From: an uncultured Aquimarina sp.
GTDB lineage: Bacteria > Bacteroidota > Bacteroidia > Flavobacteriales > Flavobacteriaceae
Direction of reading: 5' to 3'
Assembly: GCF_947492965.1 (NCBI RefSeq)
Contig: NZ_CANLOZ010000005.1
Span: forward strand, 1 to 64,000
Length of the DNA stretch: 64,000 bases
Positions 54,926 through 63,944 of the stretch are shown here, in pieces; position 1 is the stretch's first letter; each line of letters starts with the position of its first letter. The notes under the pieces are model-generated. The model made no database searches. It was not told the origin of the DNA and saw only the letters and a program-made list of their open reading frames with translations. The translations under genes were made by a program, and so were the position numbers.

Positions 54926-56158
54926 ATGAAGAAATTTATTCAATTTCAGTTATCTCTAATGATGTTTTTAGAGTTCTTTATCTGGGGTGGTTGGTTTGTT
55001 ACTATGGGAATCTATTTACCTAACTCTCTCGATACTAGTGGTGGTGAAATTGCGATGGCCTATTCTACACAATCGTGGGGCGCTATCATTGCTCCTTTCA
55101 TTATCGGGCTTATTGCTGATCGTTTTTTTAACGCAGAACGTATTTTGGGAGTACTACATCTCATCGGAGCATTGCTAATGTATCAAATGTCTAACGCTAC
55201 TGATTTTTCGGTATTCTTTCCCTATGTTTTGGGATATATGATTGTATATATGCCAACATTGGCATTGGTAAATTCTGTATCGTTTAACCAAATGACAGAT
55301 CCGGCGAAACAATTCTCTTTTGTAAGAGTATTTGGAACTGTTGGATGGATTGTTGCGGGCTTAGTCATTAGTTATGTTTTTCATTGGGATTCTCCAGAAG
55401 GTGTAGCTAATGGAATGCTGAAAAACACCTTTTTAATGACAGCAATTGCATCTGCAATTCTAGGAGTTTTTAGTTTTACATTACCCAAAACACCTCCAAA
55501 GGTTGGAAAAGATCAGAAAGTAACTATTTCTGACATTTTAGGGCTGGAGGCAATCAAACTGCTAAAAGACAGAAACTTTCTCATGTTTTTCTTAGCCTCG
55601 ATATTAATCTGTATTCCTCTTGCATTCTATTATCAACATGCTGGACAATTCTTAGGTGAAATTGGTGTTAGCAATCCTGCTGGTAAAATGACTATTGGTC
55701 AAATATCCGAAGTACTGTTCATGTTACTTTTACCGTTTTTCTTTAAACGTTTTGGTTTCAAGAAAACATTAATCGTTGGAATGTTAGCTTGGGGAGTACG
55801 ATATCTATTATTCGCCTACGGAAATTCGGGCGAACTTGCATTTATGCTCATTGTTGGAATTGCGCTACATGGTATTTGCTATGATTTCTTTTTTGTATCT
55901 GGACAAATCTATACAGACTCTAAAGCAGGAGAAAAATTTAAAAGTGCTGCACAAGGTTTAATTACACTAGCGACTTATGGATTAGGAATGCTTATTGGGT
56001 TTTATGTAGCTGGAAAAATTACGGATGCTAATGTAATCGCAGATGGAGAACATAACTGGAATAGCATTTGGATATTCCCAGCAATTTTTGCAGCTGCAGT
56101 AATGCTATTATTTGCTATCTTCTTCAAAAATGAAAAAATAGAATATAAAGAAAGCTAA
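54926..56158 (+). CDS. MFS transporter, nucleoside:H+ symporter family type
   Basis: This 410-residue protein has about 12 membrane helices and the Nuc_H_symport start LSLMMFLEFFIWGGWFVTMG, followed by IIGLIADRFFNAERILG and FVRVFGTVGWIVAGL. Bacteroidetes sugar-oxidation clusters often contain this transporter next to Gfo/Idh and TIM-barrel genes, where it probably imports a keto-sugar or related monosaccharide by proton symport and not nucleosides. It starts 21 bp after the lipoprotein gene and 2 bp before the oxidoreductase. Confidence 0.88.
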   Translation: MKKFIQFQLSLMMFLEFFIWGGWFVTMGIYLPNSLDTSGGEIAMAYSTQSWGAIIAPFIIGLIADRFFNAERILGVLHLIGALLMYQMSNATDFSVFFPYVLGYMIVYMPTLALVNSVSFNQMTDPAKQFSFVRVFGTVGWIVAGLVISYVFHWDSPEGVANGMLKNTFLMTAIASAILGVFSFTLPKTPPKVGKDQKVTISDILGLEAIKLLKDRNFLMFFLASILICIPLAFYYQHAGQFLGEIGVSNPAGKMTIGQISEVLFMLLLPFFFKRFGFKKTLIVGMLAWGVRYLLFAYGNSGELAFMLIVGIALHGICYDFFFVSGQIYTDSKAGEKFKSAAQGLITLATYGLGMLIGFYVAGKITDANVIADGEHNWNSIWIFPAIFAAAVMLLFAIFFKNEKIEYKES

Positions 56159-56160
56159 CT

Positions 56161-57306
56161 ATGACTAAACTTAAAATGGGAATGGTCGGTGGCGGAACAG
56201 GATCCTTTATTGGAGATGTGCATCGCAAGGCCGCCAGTATTGATGGAATGGTTGATTTAGTTTGTGGTGCATTTTCTTCTAGTAAAGAAAAAAGTCTTGC
56301 TTCTGGGAAAGAACTAGGAATCCCTAATGAACGAGTGTATGGCAGTTTTGAAGAAATGATCCTGGAAGAGGCAAAACTTCCTGAAGAGGAACGAATGGAT
56401 TTTGTATCTATCGTAACTCCTAATCATATGCACTTCCCTCCTGCTAAAATCGCTCTAGAATATGGGTTTCATGTGATTTGTGATAAGCCACTGTCCTTAA
56501 CTTTAGAAGAAGCTGTCGAATTAGAAAAAGTAGTTGCATCTACTGGAAAAATATTTGCGCTAACTCATAATTACACAGGATATCCTATGGTAAAACAGGC
56601 AAAAGCCATGATCGCCAAAGGAGACTTAGGAACCATTCGAAAAATAAACGCTCACTATCTGCAAGGCTGGCTTTCTACTTCGGTAGAAAAAACTGGTCAA
56701 AAACAAGCTGCATGGCGAGTAGATCCAAAGAGATCAGGAATTGGAGGTGCTTTGGGTGATATCGGCACACATGCTGAAAACTTGATTGAATATATTACAG
56801 ATATAAAAATTGAAGCACTTGCGGCAGATTTAACCGCTTTTGGCGAAGGTCGTAGTCTCGATGATGATGGTAATATATTAGTACGTTTCGACAATGGAGC
56901 TAAAGGAATCATCTCTTTTTCTCAAATAGCAACGGGAGAAGAAAATAATCTGGGTGTTAAAATTTATGGTACCAAAGGAAGTGTAGAATGGTATCAAGAG
57001 AATCCAAATCAGTTAATTGTTAAATGGTTAGACCAACCCAAACAGATCTATACTCCTGGTGGAAACGGAACGTATCCTGAATCTTCTGACTATGTAAGAA
57101 TCCCTGCAGGACATCCCGAAGGATATTTAGAAGGGTTTGCTACTATTTATAGAAGTTTTGCCAAAGAAGTCCTTGCGTTTAAAAATGGAAACTCTATTTC
57201 AGATCAATTAGATTTTCCAACCGTAGCAGATGGGGTGCGTGGAATGAAATTCATTTATGCTGCCGTAGAAAGTAGTAGTAATAATGCCGCTTGGGTAACA
57301 TTATGA
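56161..57306 (+). CDS. Gfo/Idh/MocA family oxidoreductase
   Basis: This 381-residue NAD(P)-dependent enzyme has a Rossmann start MGMVGGGTGSFIGDVHRKAA, the family EKP-like CDKPLSL (near 115) with the following helix, and the C-terminal beta-sheet domain. No signal peptide is present, so it is cytoplasmic. It would reduce an imported 3-keto-sugar back to a hexose or oxidise a related polyol. It begins 2 bp after the transporter stop and is followed by a third TIM-barrel gene after 55 bp. Confidence 0.9.
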   Translation: MTKLKMGMVGGGTGSFIGDVHRKAASIDGMVDLVCGAFSSSKEKSLASGKELGIPNERVYGSFEEMILEEAKLPEEERMDFVSIVTPNHMHFPPAKIALEYGFHVICDKPLSLTLEEAVELEKVVASTGKIFALTHNYTGYPMVKQAKAMIAKGDLGTIRKINAHYLQGWLSTSVEKTGQKQAAWRVDPKRSGIGGALGDIGTHAENLIEYITDIKIEALAADLTAFGEGRSLDDDGNILVRFDNGAKGIISFSQIATGEENNLGVKIYGTKGSVEWYQENPNQLIVKWLDQPKQIYTPGGNGTYPESSDYVRIPAGHPEGYLEGFATIYRSFAKEVLAFKNGNSISDQLDFPTVADGVRGMKFIYAAVESSSNNAAWVTL

Positions 57307-57361
57307 TCCTAGTAAAACGTTTAATGAACCAATCACACACATATACCACCACTAAAAACTT

Positions 57362-58420
57362 ATGACAATGAAGACAATAAAAGGGCCTGCAGTATTTCTT
57401 GCACAATTTATGGATGACAAAGCTCCTTTTAACTCACTTGATGGATTATGCAAATGGGCCTCTGATTTAGGATATAAAGGTATTCAAATCCCTACTTGGG
57501 AGACCAGACTTATTGATCTGGATACTGCTGCAGAAAGTCAAACCTATTGTGATGAACTCAAAGGTAAGATTGCAGATTACGGATTAGAAATCACAGAATT
57601 ATCTACGCATCTGCAGGGACAATTGGTGGCAGTACATCCTGCATATGATTTGATGTTTGATAATTTTGCTCCTGACGATTGCAAAAACAATCCTAAAAAA
57701 CGAACAGAATGGGCGATAACTCAAGTAAAAAATGCTGCAACCGCTAGTAACCACTTAGGAATTAGTGCGCATGGCACCTTCTCTGGTTCTCTTTTATGGC
57801 ATACGATGCATCCTTGGCCACAACGTCCTGCCGGATTGGTAGAAATGGGATTCGAAGAATTAGCAAAAAGATGGCTACCCATTTTGAATCATTTTGACGA
57901 GCAAGGTGTTGATGTTTGTTATGAAATTCATCCAGGAGAAGATTTGCATGATGGTGTTACTTTTGAACGTTTTCTAGAAGCTACAGGAAATCACAAAAGA
58001 GTAAACATACTGTATGACCCGAGTCATTTTGTTTTACAACAATTGGATTATATCGAATATATTGATCATTATCATGAATTTATCAAAGCTTTTCATGTGA
58101 AGGATTCTGAATTTAATCCCACTGGAAAAAAAGGTGCGTTTGGTGGATATAGTGATTGGATAGATCGTGCAGGAAGATATCGTTCTCCAGGAGATGGACA
58201 AATAGATTTTAAGACTATTTTCTCTAAGCTTACCCAATACGGATGTGATGTTTGGGCGGTAATGGAATGGGAATGTTGTATCAAATCTCCAGAACAAGGT
58301 GCCCGAGAAGGTGCTCCGTTCATTCAAAGTCATATTATTGAAGCCACGCAAAAGGCATTTGATGATTTTGCTGGTGCTGATATTGACAAAGAACAACTTA
58401 AAAAAATATTAGGATTATAA
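57362..58420 (+). CDS. Cytoplasmic sugar phosphate isomerase/epimerase-like TIM barrel
   Basis: This encodes 352 residues, with ATG at 57362 or two codons later at 57368. The AP-endonuclease-2 barrel has likely metal ligands in VCYEIHPGED, LYDPSHFVLQ, KAFHVKDSEF and AVMEWECCIKS. The sequence LGISAHGTFSGSLLWHTMHP is characteristic of the larger members found with Gfo/Idh oxidoreductases. No signal peptide is seen, so it acts inside the cell, likely isomerising or epimerising the product of the neighbouring oxidoreductase. It is 55 bp after that gene and 15 bp before the DUF1080 gene. Confidence 0.88.
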   Translation: MTMKTIKGPAVFLAQFMDDKAPFNSLDGLCKWASDLGYKGIQIPTWETRLIDLDTAAESQTYCDELKGKIADYGLEITELSTHLQGQLVAVHPAYDLMFDNFAPDDCKNNPKKRTEWAITQVKNAATASNHLGISAHGTFSGSLLWHTMHPWPQRPAGLVEMGFEELAKRWLPILNHFDEQGVDVCYEIHPGEDLHDGVTFERFLEATGNHKRVNILYDPSHFVLQQLDYIEYIDHYHEFIKAFHVKDSEFNPTGKKGAFGGYSDWIDRAGRYRSPGDGQIDFKTIFSKLTQYGCDVWAVMEWECCIKSPEQGAREGAPFIQSHIIEATQKAFDDFAGADIDKEQLKKILGL

Positions 58421-58435
58421 TCTAAAAAACTCAAA

Positions 58436-59242
58436 ATGAAGAACCTTATCTATTTTCTTATTATTGGCTGTGTGTTATATGCTTGTGATACGAAACAAAA
58501 AGAGACAACTACTATTGCTGAGGAAAACAAGATTGAAGAAGAGATGGAAGAAACTCCTACTCCCACAAAAGAAATTACAGACCCTAAGGAAACTGAAGTT
58601 TGGGATCCAGAACCAAAAGCCATTTCTTTTGATTCGATGAATGTTCCATCTGATGCTATTGTACTTTTTAATGGAACAGATTTAGAGCAATGGATTGCGA
58701 CCAAAGATTCTACACAAGCTGGTTGGACCATCAATCCTGATAAAACCATGACGGTAAAACCCGGAACAGGAGATATACAAACTAAAAGAAATTTTGGTAG
58801 TGTTCAATTACACTTAGAATGGAAAGCGCCAGATGTCTTGGTAGGTGATGGACAAGGAAGAGGAAATAGCGGTGTATTTTTTCAGAATAGATATGAAGTA
58901 CAGATTTTAGATAGTTATCAAAATCGTACGTATGCTAATGGACAAGCTACTGCTATATATAAACAGCACATTCCTTTGGCCAATGCTACCAAGCCCAATG
59001 ATCAGTGGCAGACTTATGACATCATATTCCATCAACCTGAATTTGAGAATGGTAAAAAGAAAACATCAGGATCTTTTACGGTAATTCATAATGGTGTATT
59101 GGTACAAGATAATGTAGAGATTTTAGGAACTACAGAGTATATAGGTCCGCCGAAGAATATTCCTCATGGAGAAGGTCCCATAAAATTACAAGATCATAGC
59201 AATCCAGTACATTATCGCAATATATGGATACGCGAATTATAG
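58436..59242 (+). CDS. DUF1080 (3-keto-disaccharide hydrolase family) lipoprotein
   Basis: This 268-residue protein has a lipoprotein signal (lipid on Cys-17 in VLYACDT), an acidic Glu/Thr/Pro linker to about residue 60, and a concanavalin-like DUF1080 domain (about 65-268; ALFN-like IVLFNGTDLEQWI, LHLEWKAP, GNSGVFFQNRYEVQILDSY, IKLQDHSNPVHYRNIWIREL). Members of this family cleave 3-keto-glycosides, so with the GMC dehydrogenase it would open the glycosidic bond after C3 oxidation. It is the last gene of the operon, and the hypothetical gene converging on it stops 22 bp away. Confidence 0.9.
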   Translation: MKNLIYFLIIGCVLYACDTKQKETTTIAEENKIEEEMEETPTPTKEITDPKETEVWDPEPKAISFDSMNVPSDAIVLFNGTDLEQWIATKDSTQAGWTINPDKTMTVKPGTGDIQTKRNFGSVQLHLEWKAPDVLVGDGQGRGNSGVFFQNRYEVQILDSYQNRTYANGQATAIYKQHIPLANATKPNDQWQTYDIIFHQPEFENGKKKTSGSFTVIHNGVLVQDNVEILGTTEYIGPPKNIPHGEGPIKLQDHSNPVHYRNIWIREL

Positions 59243-59264
59243 AAAATTAACCTAGAAATAAAAA

Positions 59265-59936
59265 TCAGTTTATTGATAAACTACGATTACCAAACCAATT
59301 TTCTCCAGTATATCGAAATACTGGTTTAATTTTTCTAATTTCTTGATTTAATCTTTCAACCTGATTTTTTTTAACGAAAATTAATCCATCATCCCTTACT
59401 ACAACATAACCATCTTTATTACGAAGTATTCCTTGAAACCTTAGAGTATTTGAAAAATCATAAATAAATGTCAAAACCACATTAAAATCTTTATCAATAA
59501 CCTCAAAACCAGTTAGATCAAAATTCCAAGTAAAATAATTATCTTTATTCAATAAGAATTGATTGTCTTCAATTATACCGATAAGTTCTCCATTCTTGTC
59601 GTAAAGTTTAGCAGAAATAAGCAAACGATCTGTTGAGTTAATTCTGTAACGAAAATTACAATTATAATCTAACTCTTTAAAAATAAATAAACATTGAAAA
59701 TCATCACTATAATTCGCAGGGATAGTTGATATTTTAACATCTGAATCTGCAACCCCAAAACTCAAACTTATTCTCCCTTTTTCGTTAAGTTTAGCATTAT
59801 CAAGCAGAATTCCTCTTACGTTACCATCTTCATTTGAAACAATATATTTATCTGGTGAGAATAAATTCATGATAATTTGAAAAGCATCGGGTACATCAAC
59901 AATAGCTGATGAAAAACCTAATATCAAAGTCACCAC
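59265..59936 (-). pseudogene. Hypothetical protein gene, probably frameshifted at its 5' end
   Basis: The open frame has 223 codons starting at a GTG at 59936 with no ATG and no good ribosome site. Upstream, a run of nine T (59959-59967 on plus) separates two frames. The other frame reads GKLIFSIANSIEKK, and with one more base the two join into SIEKKKIFNWRTGVVTLILG, a plausible membrane anchor. The body is beta-rich (LISAKLYDKNGELIGIIEDN, YVVVRDDGLIFVKKNQ) and not recognised. Either the gene is damaged, or the homopolymer is a sequencing or phase-variation site. Function is unknown. Confidence 0.5.
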
Positions 59937-60245
59937 ACCTGTTCTCCAGTTAAAAATCTTTTTTTTTCAATGCTGTTTGCAATAGAAAAAATTAGTTTTC
60001 CGAAGGCATCTCTTTCCTTTCTTGGTTTTTGCTCTACAATTCCCTCTCAAATTATAAAATGTTTTGTTAAATCTCAATTTAAGAAATCAAAAATAGCAAA
60101 ATAAAAAACTATTTTTTCCCCAAAAATTAAATATAATAATATTGTCTACAATCATATTCCAAATGCTATTTATTTCGTTAATTATTGAAGAAATAAAATG
60201 CTAATTTCTAATTCAAATCATTGGTCACTAAATAAAAGCTATCAG
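59937..60245. other. 309-bp region upstream of the damaged gene
   Basis: It contains the likely lost 5' part of the hypothetical gene (59937 to about 60040). The remainder is AT-rich with no recognised element. The downstream end of the PfkB kinase gene lies at its right edge. Confidence 0.4.
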
Positions 60246-61127
60246 CTATTGAGCATTTATAAATGCTTGAATCTCTTTATCCGTAAAAACGGGATTCGCT
60301 CCTTCGCTACCTGCTACCATAGCACCAATAGCGCATGCATAATCTATGGCTGTTTGCGGATTGATTTGTTGGATTAGCTTCGAAATCAAAGTGCCTAAAA
60401 AGGAATCCCCTGCTCCTACCGTATCTATTACCTTTACTTCGTATCCAGAATTATTGTAAAAACTATTATTATAAAATAAGGTAGCGCCTTTTCCTCCTTT
60501 GGTAATACAAATTTGGGAAGTTTCTGTATATTTTGCTAAAGCTTTTACTTGATCTTCAACTGTGTTTTCTTGTATGTTGAAATAAGTACAGATTTCATCC
60601 AATTCTTCATCATTGAGTTTTATAAAATCAGCCTTTTGCATCAGTTCTAAAAGTAAAGCTGCATCATAATGTGGTGGGCGAAGATTAACATCCAATATTT
60701 TAAACTTGGCAAGCTCTAACAGCTCCAACAAAGTCTTTCTAGAAACATCATTTCTAGCAGCTAAACTCCCATAAATAAATGCATCCGAAGTGGCTACTTC
60801 CTTTTTGAGAGCTTCAGAATTCTCAATAAAGTCCCATGCCACCGGTCTGCTAATCTCATAAGAAGCCGTACCTTTTTCATCCAGTATTACTAAAACTTCT
60901 CCCGTTTTATATTCTTGATCCTTCTGAACCGTATCAATAGAAAGACCTTTTTCTAAAATATAAGAAGTAATATGATCTCCTAATTCGTCATCACCGACTC
61001 TGGTAATAATAGTGGTATCAATTCCCATAGTTTTTAGACGCAATGCCACATTCAGTGGTGCGCCTCCTATTTTTTTATGAGAAGGAAATATATCCCAAAG
61101 TACTTCTCCGAAACAACTTATTTTCAC
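60246..61127 (-). CDS. PfkB family carbohydrate kinase, fructokinase-like
   Basis: This 293-residue kinase has an N-terminal GEVLWDIFPSHKKIGGAPLNVA (substrate-binding) and the C-terminal PfkB signature DTVGAGDSFLGT (about 237-248). Length and motifs match bacterial fructokinases and related hexose or ribose kinases. It would phosphorylate a free hexose in the cytoplasm. It lies near the sugar cluster but on the other strand and is preceded by its own upstream region after a terminator. A link to that pathway is possible but not shown. Confidence 0.9.
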   Translation of the reverse strand: MKISCFGEVLWDIFPSHKKIGGAPLNVALRLKTMGIDTTIITRVGDDELGDHITSYILEKGLSIDTVQKDQEYKTGEVLVILDEKGTASYEISRPVAWDFIENSEALKKEVATSDAFIYGSLAARNDVSRKTLLELLELAKFKILDVNLRPPHYDAALLLELMQKADFIKLNDEELDEICTYFNIQENTVEDQVKALAKYTETSQICITKGGKGATLFYNNSFYNNSGYEVKVIDTVGAGDSFLGTLISKLIQQINPQTAIDYACAIGAMVAGSEGANPVFTDKEIQAFINAQ

Positions 61128-61208
61128 ACGTTTAGATTTTAATATTTTTTAATCATTACAAAGTATACACTAAGATATCAATAATTAAGCTTTTCATACA
61201 AAAAACAA

Positions 61209-61239
61209 CCCTCAGCGGTTAACTACTCCTCTGAGGGTC
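61209..61239 (-). terminator. Terminator of the argininosuccinate lyase gene
   Basis: ACCCTCAG (61209-61216) and CTGAGGGT (61232-61239) are perfect arms. On the minus strand the hairpin is followed by TGTTTTTTG. It lies 133 bp past the argH stop and 82 bp before the kinase start. Confidence 0.65.
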
Positions 61240-61371
61240 TAGGTTGGAGCGAAAAAATTAAACTAACTCAACTTACACTCAATTAACAGCTCCAACTTCT
61301 CTTATATATCTTATGTTTCTTTATCTAAAATGGATTCCAACCTGTGCTTGAATAACTAGATAATATTGTTT

Positions 61372-62649
61372 TTATACTGAATTTAATTTCTCTTTAATCC
61401 TATCAATACACGGATTGTTAATACTTCCTATATGTGTATGTTTTGTGTTCTTTTCAGGCTTGTAATTTCCTTTTTCGATATCCTGTCCAATTTTCACGTA
61501 GGCATCTCTAAAAGACATCCCTTCCATTACCAACGCATTCAACGTATCTACACTAAACAAATAATCATATTTGGTATCTTCTAAAATACTTTCGTTTACT
61601 TTCACATTCTTTAGTGCGTAAATTGCCATCTCTAAAGACGCTTTTAAATCCTGAATTGCTGGTACGATGCCTTCTTTCAATAATTGTAAATCTCTATGAT
61701 ATCCACTGGGTAAGTTATTCATAAGCAAACTCAACTCGTATGGTAAGGCCTGAATCTTATTACACTTTCCTCTTATTAACTCAAATACATCAGGATTCTT
61801 TTTATGTGGCATAATACTAGAGCCTGTTGTAAATTCTGAAGGAATACTCATAAAGTCAAAATTCTGACTCATATACAAGCAAACGTCCATTGCTAATTTG
61901 GATAAGGTACCTGCCACGCTACTCATAGCAAAAGCAGTAGATTTTTCAGATTTCCCTCTACTCATCTGAGCAGCAACTACATTGTATTTCAATGTTTCAA
62001 AATCTAACTCTTTTGTAGTGAACTCTCTATCTATTGGAAATGAACTTCCATATCCAGCTGCACTTCCTAATGGATTCTGATCTACTACCTTAATTGCAGC
62101 ATTTACAAAATAAAGGTCATCCACAAAGCTCTCTGCGTATGCAGAAAACCATAATCCAAATGAGGATGGCATGGCAATCTGAAGATGTGTATATCCAGGT
62201 AGCAACACCTCTTTATACTGCTTTGCTGACTTTAATAAATTTTCAGACAGCTCCTTTACTTGATCTTTTATCTGTTGCAACTCATCTTTTAGATATAAAT
62301 GCATTGCCACTAACACCTGATCATTTCTAGATCTGGCAGTATGGATTCGTTTACCAGCATCTCCAATTTTTTGAGTAAGCTCAAACTCTATTTTAGAATG
62401 CACGTCTTCAAACTGATCTTCAATTACAAAAGTCCCTTGCTCAATTTGTTGTGCCAAGACATCGAGTTCTTTTTCGATGGCAACGATATCTTCATTTGAG
62501 AGCAACTGAATTTTATGTAACATTTTAGCGTGTGCTAACGTTGCTTTTACATCATATTTAGCAATTACCAAATCTAATTGTCTATCGTTACCTACGGTAA
62601 ACACATCTATCTTTTGATCGGTTGGTAATCCTTTATCCCACAGTTTCAT
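61372..62649 (-). CDS. argH: Argininosuccinate lyase
   Basis: This 425-residue enzyme of the fumarase/aspartase superfamily has the signature GSSIMPHKKNPDVFELIR (about 282-299), the upstream conserved HTARSRNDQV (about 103-112) and the catalytic-loop region before it. It cleaves argininosuccinate to arginine and fumarate in the last step of arginine synthesis. Length is slightly short, as usual in Bacteroidetes. The M20 deacetylase upstream, on the same strand, supplies an earlier step. A REP-like repeat separates the two genes. Confidence 0.95.
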   Translation of the reverse strand: MKLWDKGLPTDQKIDVFTVGNDRQLDLVIAKYDVKATLAHAKMLHKIQLLSNEDIVAIEKELDVLAQQIEQGTFVIEDQFEDVHSKIEFELTQKIGDAGKRIHTARSRNDQVLVAMHLYLKDELQQIKDQVKELSENLLKSAKQYKEVLLPGYTHLQIAMPSSFGLWFSAYAESFVDDLYFVNAAIKVVDQNPLGSAAGYGSSFPIDREFTTKELDFETLKYNVVAAQMSRGKSEKSTAFAMSSVAGTLSKLAMDVCLYMSQNFDFMSIPSEFTTGSSIMPHKKNPDVFELIRGKCNKIQALPYELSLLMNNLPSGYHRDLQLLKEGIVPAIQDLKASLEMAIYALKNVKVNESILEDTKYDYLFSVDTLNALVMEGMSFRDAYVKIGQDIEKGNYKPEKNTKHTHIGSINNPCIDRIKEKLNSV

Positions 62650-62731
62650 TTCGTTTTAGTTATAGTTCTGAGTAGTTAGTTATTAGCCTTTCTAATTTTA
62701 TATTTAATGTCTTTAAGTTAAGTGTTCTTAT

Positions 62732-62803
62732 TGTCAGTCTGAGCTTGTCGAAGACCTCTAAAAGCTTGATTTTCAATTTCACTTCGACAAGCTCTGTGTG
62801 ACA
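62732..62803. repeat. REP-like long inverted repeat between M20 and argH genes
   Basis: The arms at 62732-62753 and 62782-62803 share CTGAGCTTGTCGAAG or its complement with four mismatched positions elsewhere. It is the same family as 46367-46437. It can form a strong hairpin in the arginine mRNA. Confidence 0.75.
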
Positions 62804-62861
62804 AAAAACATAATATCATTTAACTTAACAACATTGATTTTCAATTTATAATTTTACATTT

Positions 62862-63944
62862 TTAGATGATACCTTCTAATATCTTGATATATAAGGCGAC
62901 TCCTTCTTTGATTTCTTCTACATAGATAAACTCATTTGCAGAATGCGATCTTGTAGAATCTCCAGGTCCCAACTTTAGCGATGGACAACTTAATACCGAT
63001 TGATCCGAAAGTGTTGGAGATCCATAAGTGGTTCTTCCTAATGAAATTCCGGAGGTAACAATTGGATGGTCCTTTGGTATAGATGACGACCCTAAATGCA
63101 GTGATCTTGGTTTTACCTCAACATGCTGCGGCAAAGAGTTTTTAACTAATTCTAAGACTTCTTCATTTTTATATTTATCATTCACTCTAATATCTACAAC
63201 CAAATTACAATGAGATGGCACCACATTATGTTGATTACCCGCGTTAATCTGAGTCACAGTCATTTTTACATCTCCCAATGTTTCTGAACTCTTTTCGAAT
63301 TTGTAATCCTTAAACCATTGAATTACCTTAAGCGTATTATATATTGCATTATCATCATTAGGATGTGCAGCATGACTGGCAGTCCCTTTTACCGAAACAT
63401 CTAATACCAATAATCCTTTTTCAGCAATTGCTAGTTGCATCAATGTAGGCTCTCCCACAATAGCAAACTCTACATTTTTTAGATATTTCAGAATACTTTT
63501 TAATCCTAACGGACCACTACTTTCCTCTTCTGCCGTGGCTGCTATTACAAAATTGTAATTCAGATCTTGTTTGTTATAAAAATAGGTGAAAGTTGCTATT
63601 AGAGATACCAAACATCCACCGGCATCGTTACTTCCTAAGCCATATAACTTTCCATCTTCTACAAAAGCCTTAAATGGATCGTTGGTATAATTACCGTTAG
63701 GTTTTACAGTATCATGATGAGAATTCAAAAGAATTGTAGGTTTTGCTTCATCAAAATTCTTATTATATGCCCAAATGTTATTGTTCTCTCTTTCAAAAGG
63801 TATTTCATATTGATGGAACCAATTTTCTATCAATAAAGCTGTTCCTTCTTCTTCTGAAGAAAAAGATTGAGTTTCTATTAACTGATGCAACAGATCTATT
63901 GCTTTTTCAGTTAATTCAGGAATACTTAAAGCTGAATTATTCAT
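62862..63944 (-). CDS. M20 family deacetylase, acetylornithine/acetylcitrulline deacetylase-like
   Basis: This 360-residue zinc amidohydrolase has the M20 ligands H76 and D78 (NSHHDTV), D107 (GSNDAGGC), a Glu pair near 137 (TAEEESSG), GEPT, and a C-terminal His in GDSTRSHSANEFIYVEE. Its position before argH points to arginine synthesis. In Bacteroidetes this step removes an acyl group from N-acyl-ornithine or N-acyl-citrulline. The start is set at MNNSALS; an ATG at 63998 would add 18 residues of unusual sequence, and the frame could run beyond the window edge. Confidence 0.85.
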   Translation of the reverse strand: MNNSALSIPELTEKAIDLLHQLIETQSFSSEEEGTALLIENWFHQYEIPFERENNNIWAYNKNFDEAKPTILLNSHHDTVKPNGNYTNDPFKAFVEDGKLYGLGSNDAGGCLVSLIATFTYFYNKQDLNYNFVIAATAEEESSGPLGLKSILKYLKNVEFAIVGEPTLMQLAIAEKGLLVLDVSVKGTASHAAHPNDDNAIYNTLKVIQWFKDYKFEKSSETLGDVKMTVTQINAGNQHNVVPSHCNLVVDIRVNDKYKNEEVLELVKNSLPQHVEVKPRSLHLGSSSIPKDHPIVTSGISLGRTTYGSPTLSDQSVLSCPSLKLGPGDSTRSHSANEFIYVEEIKEGVALYIKILEGII

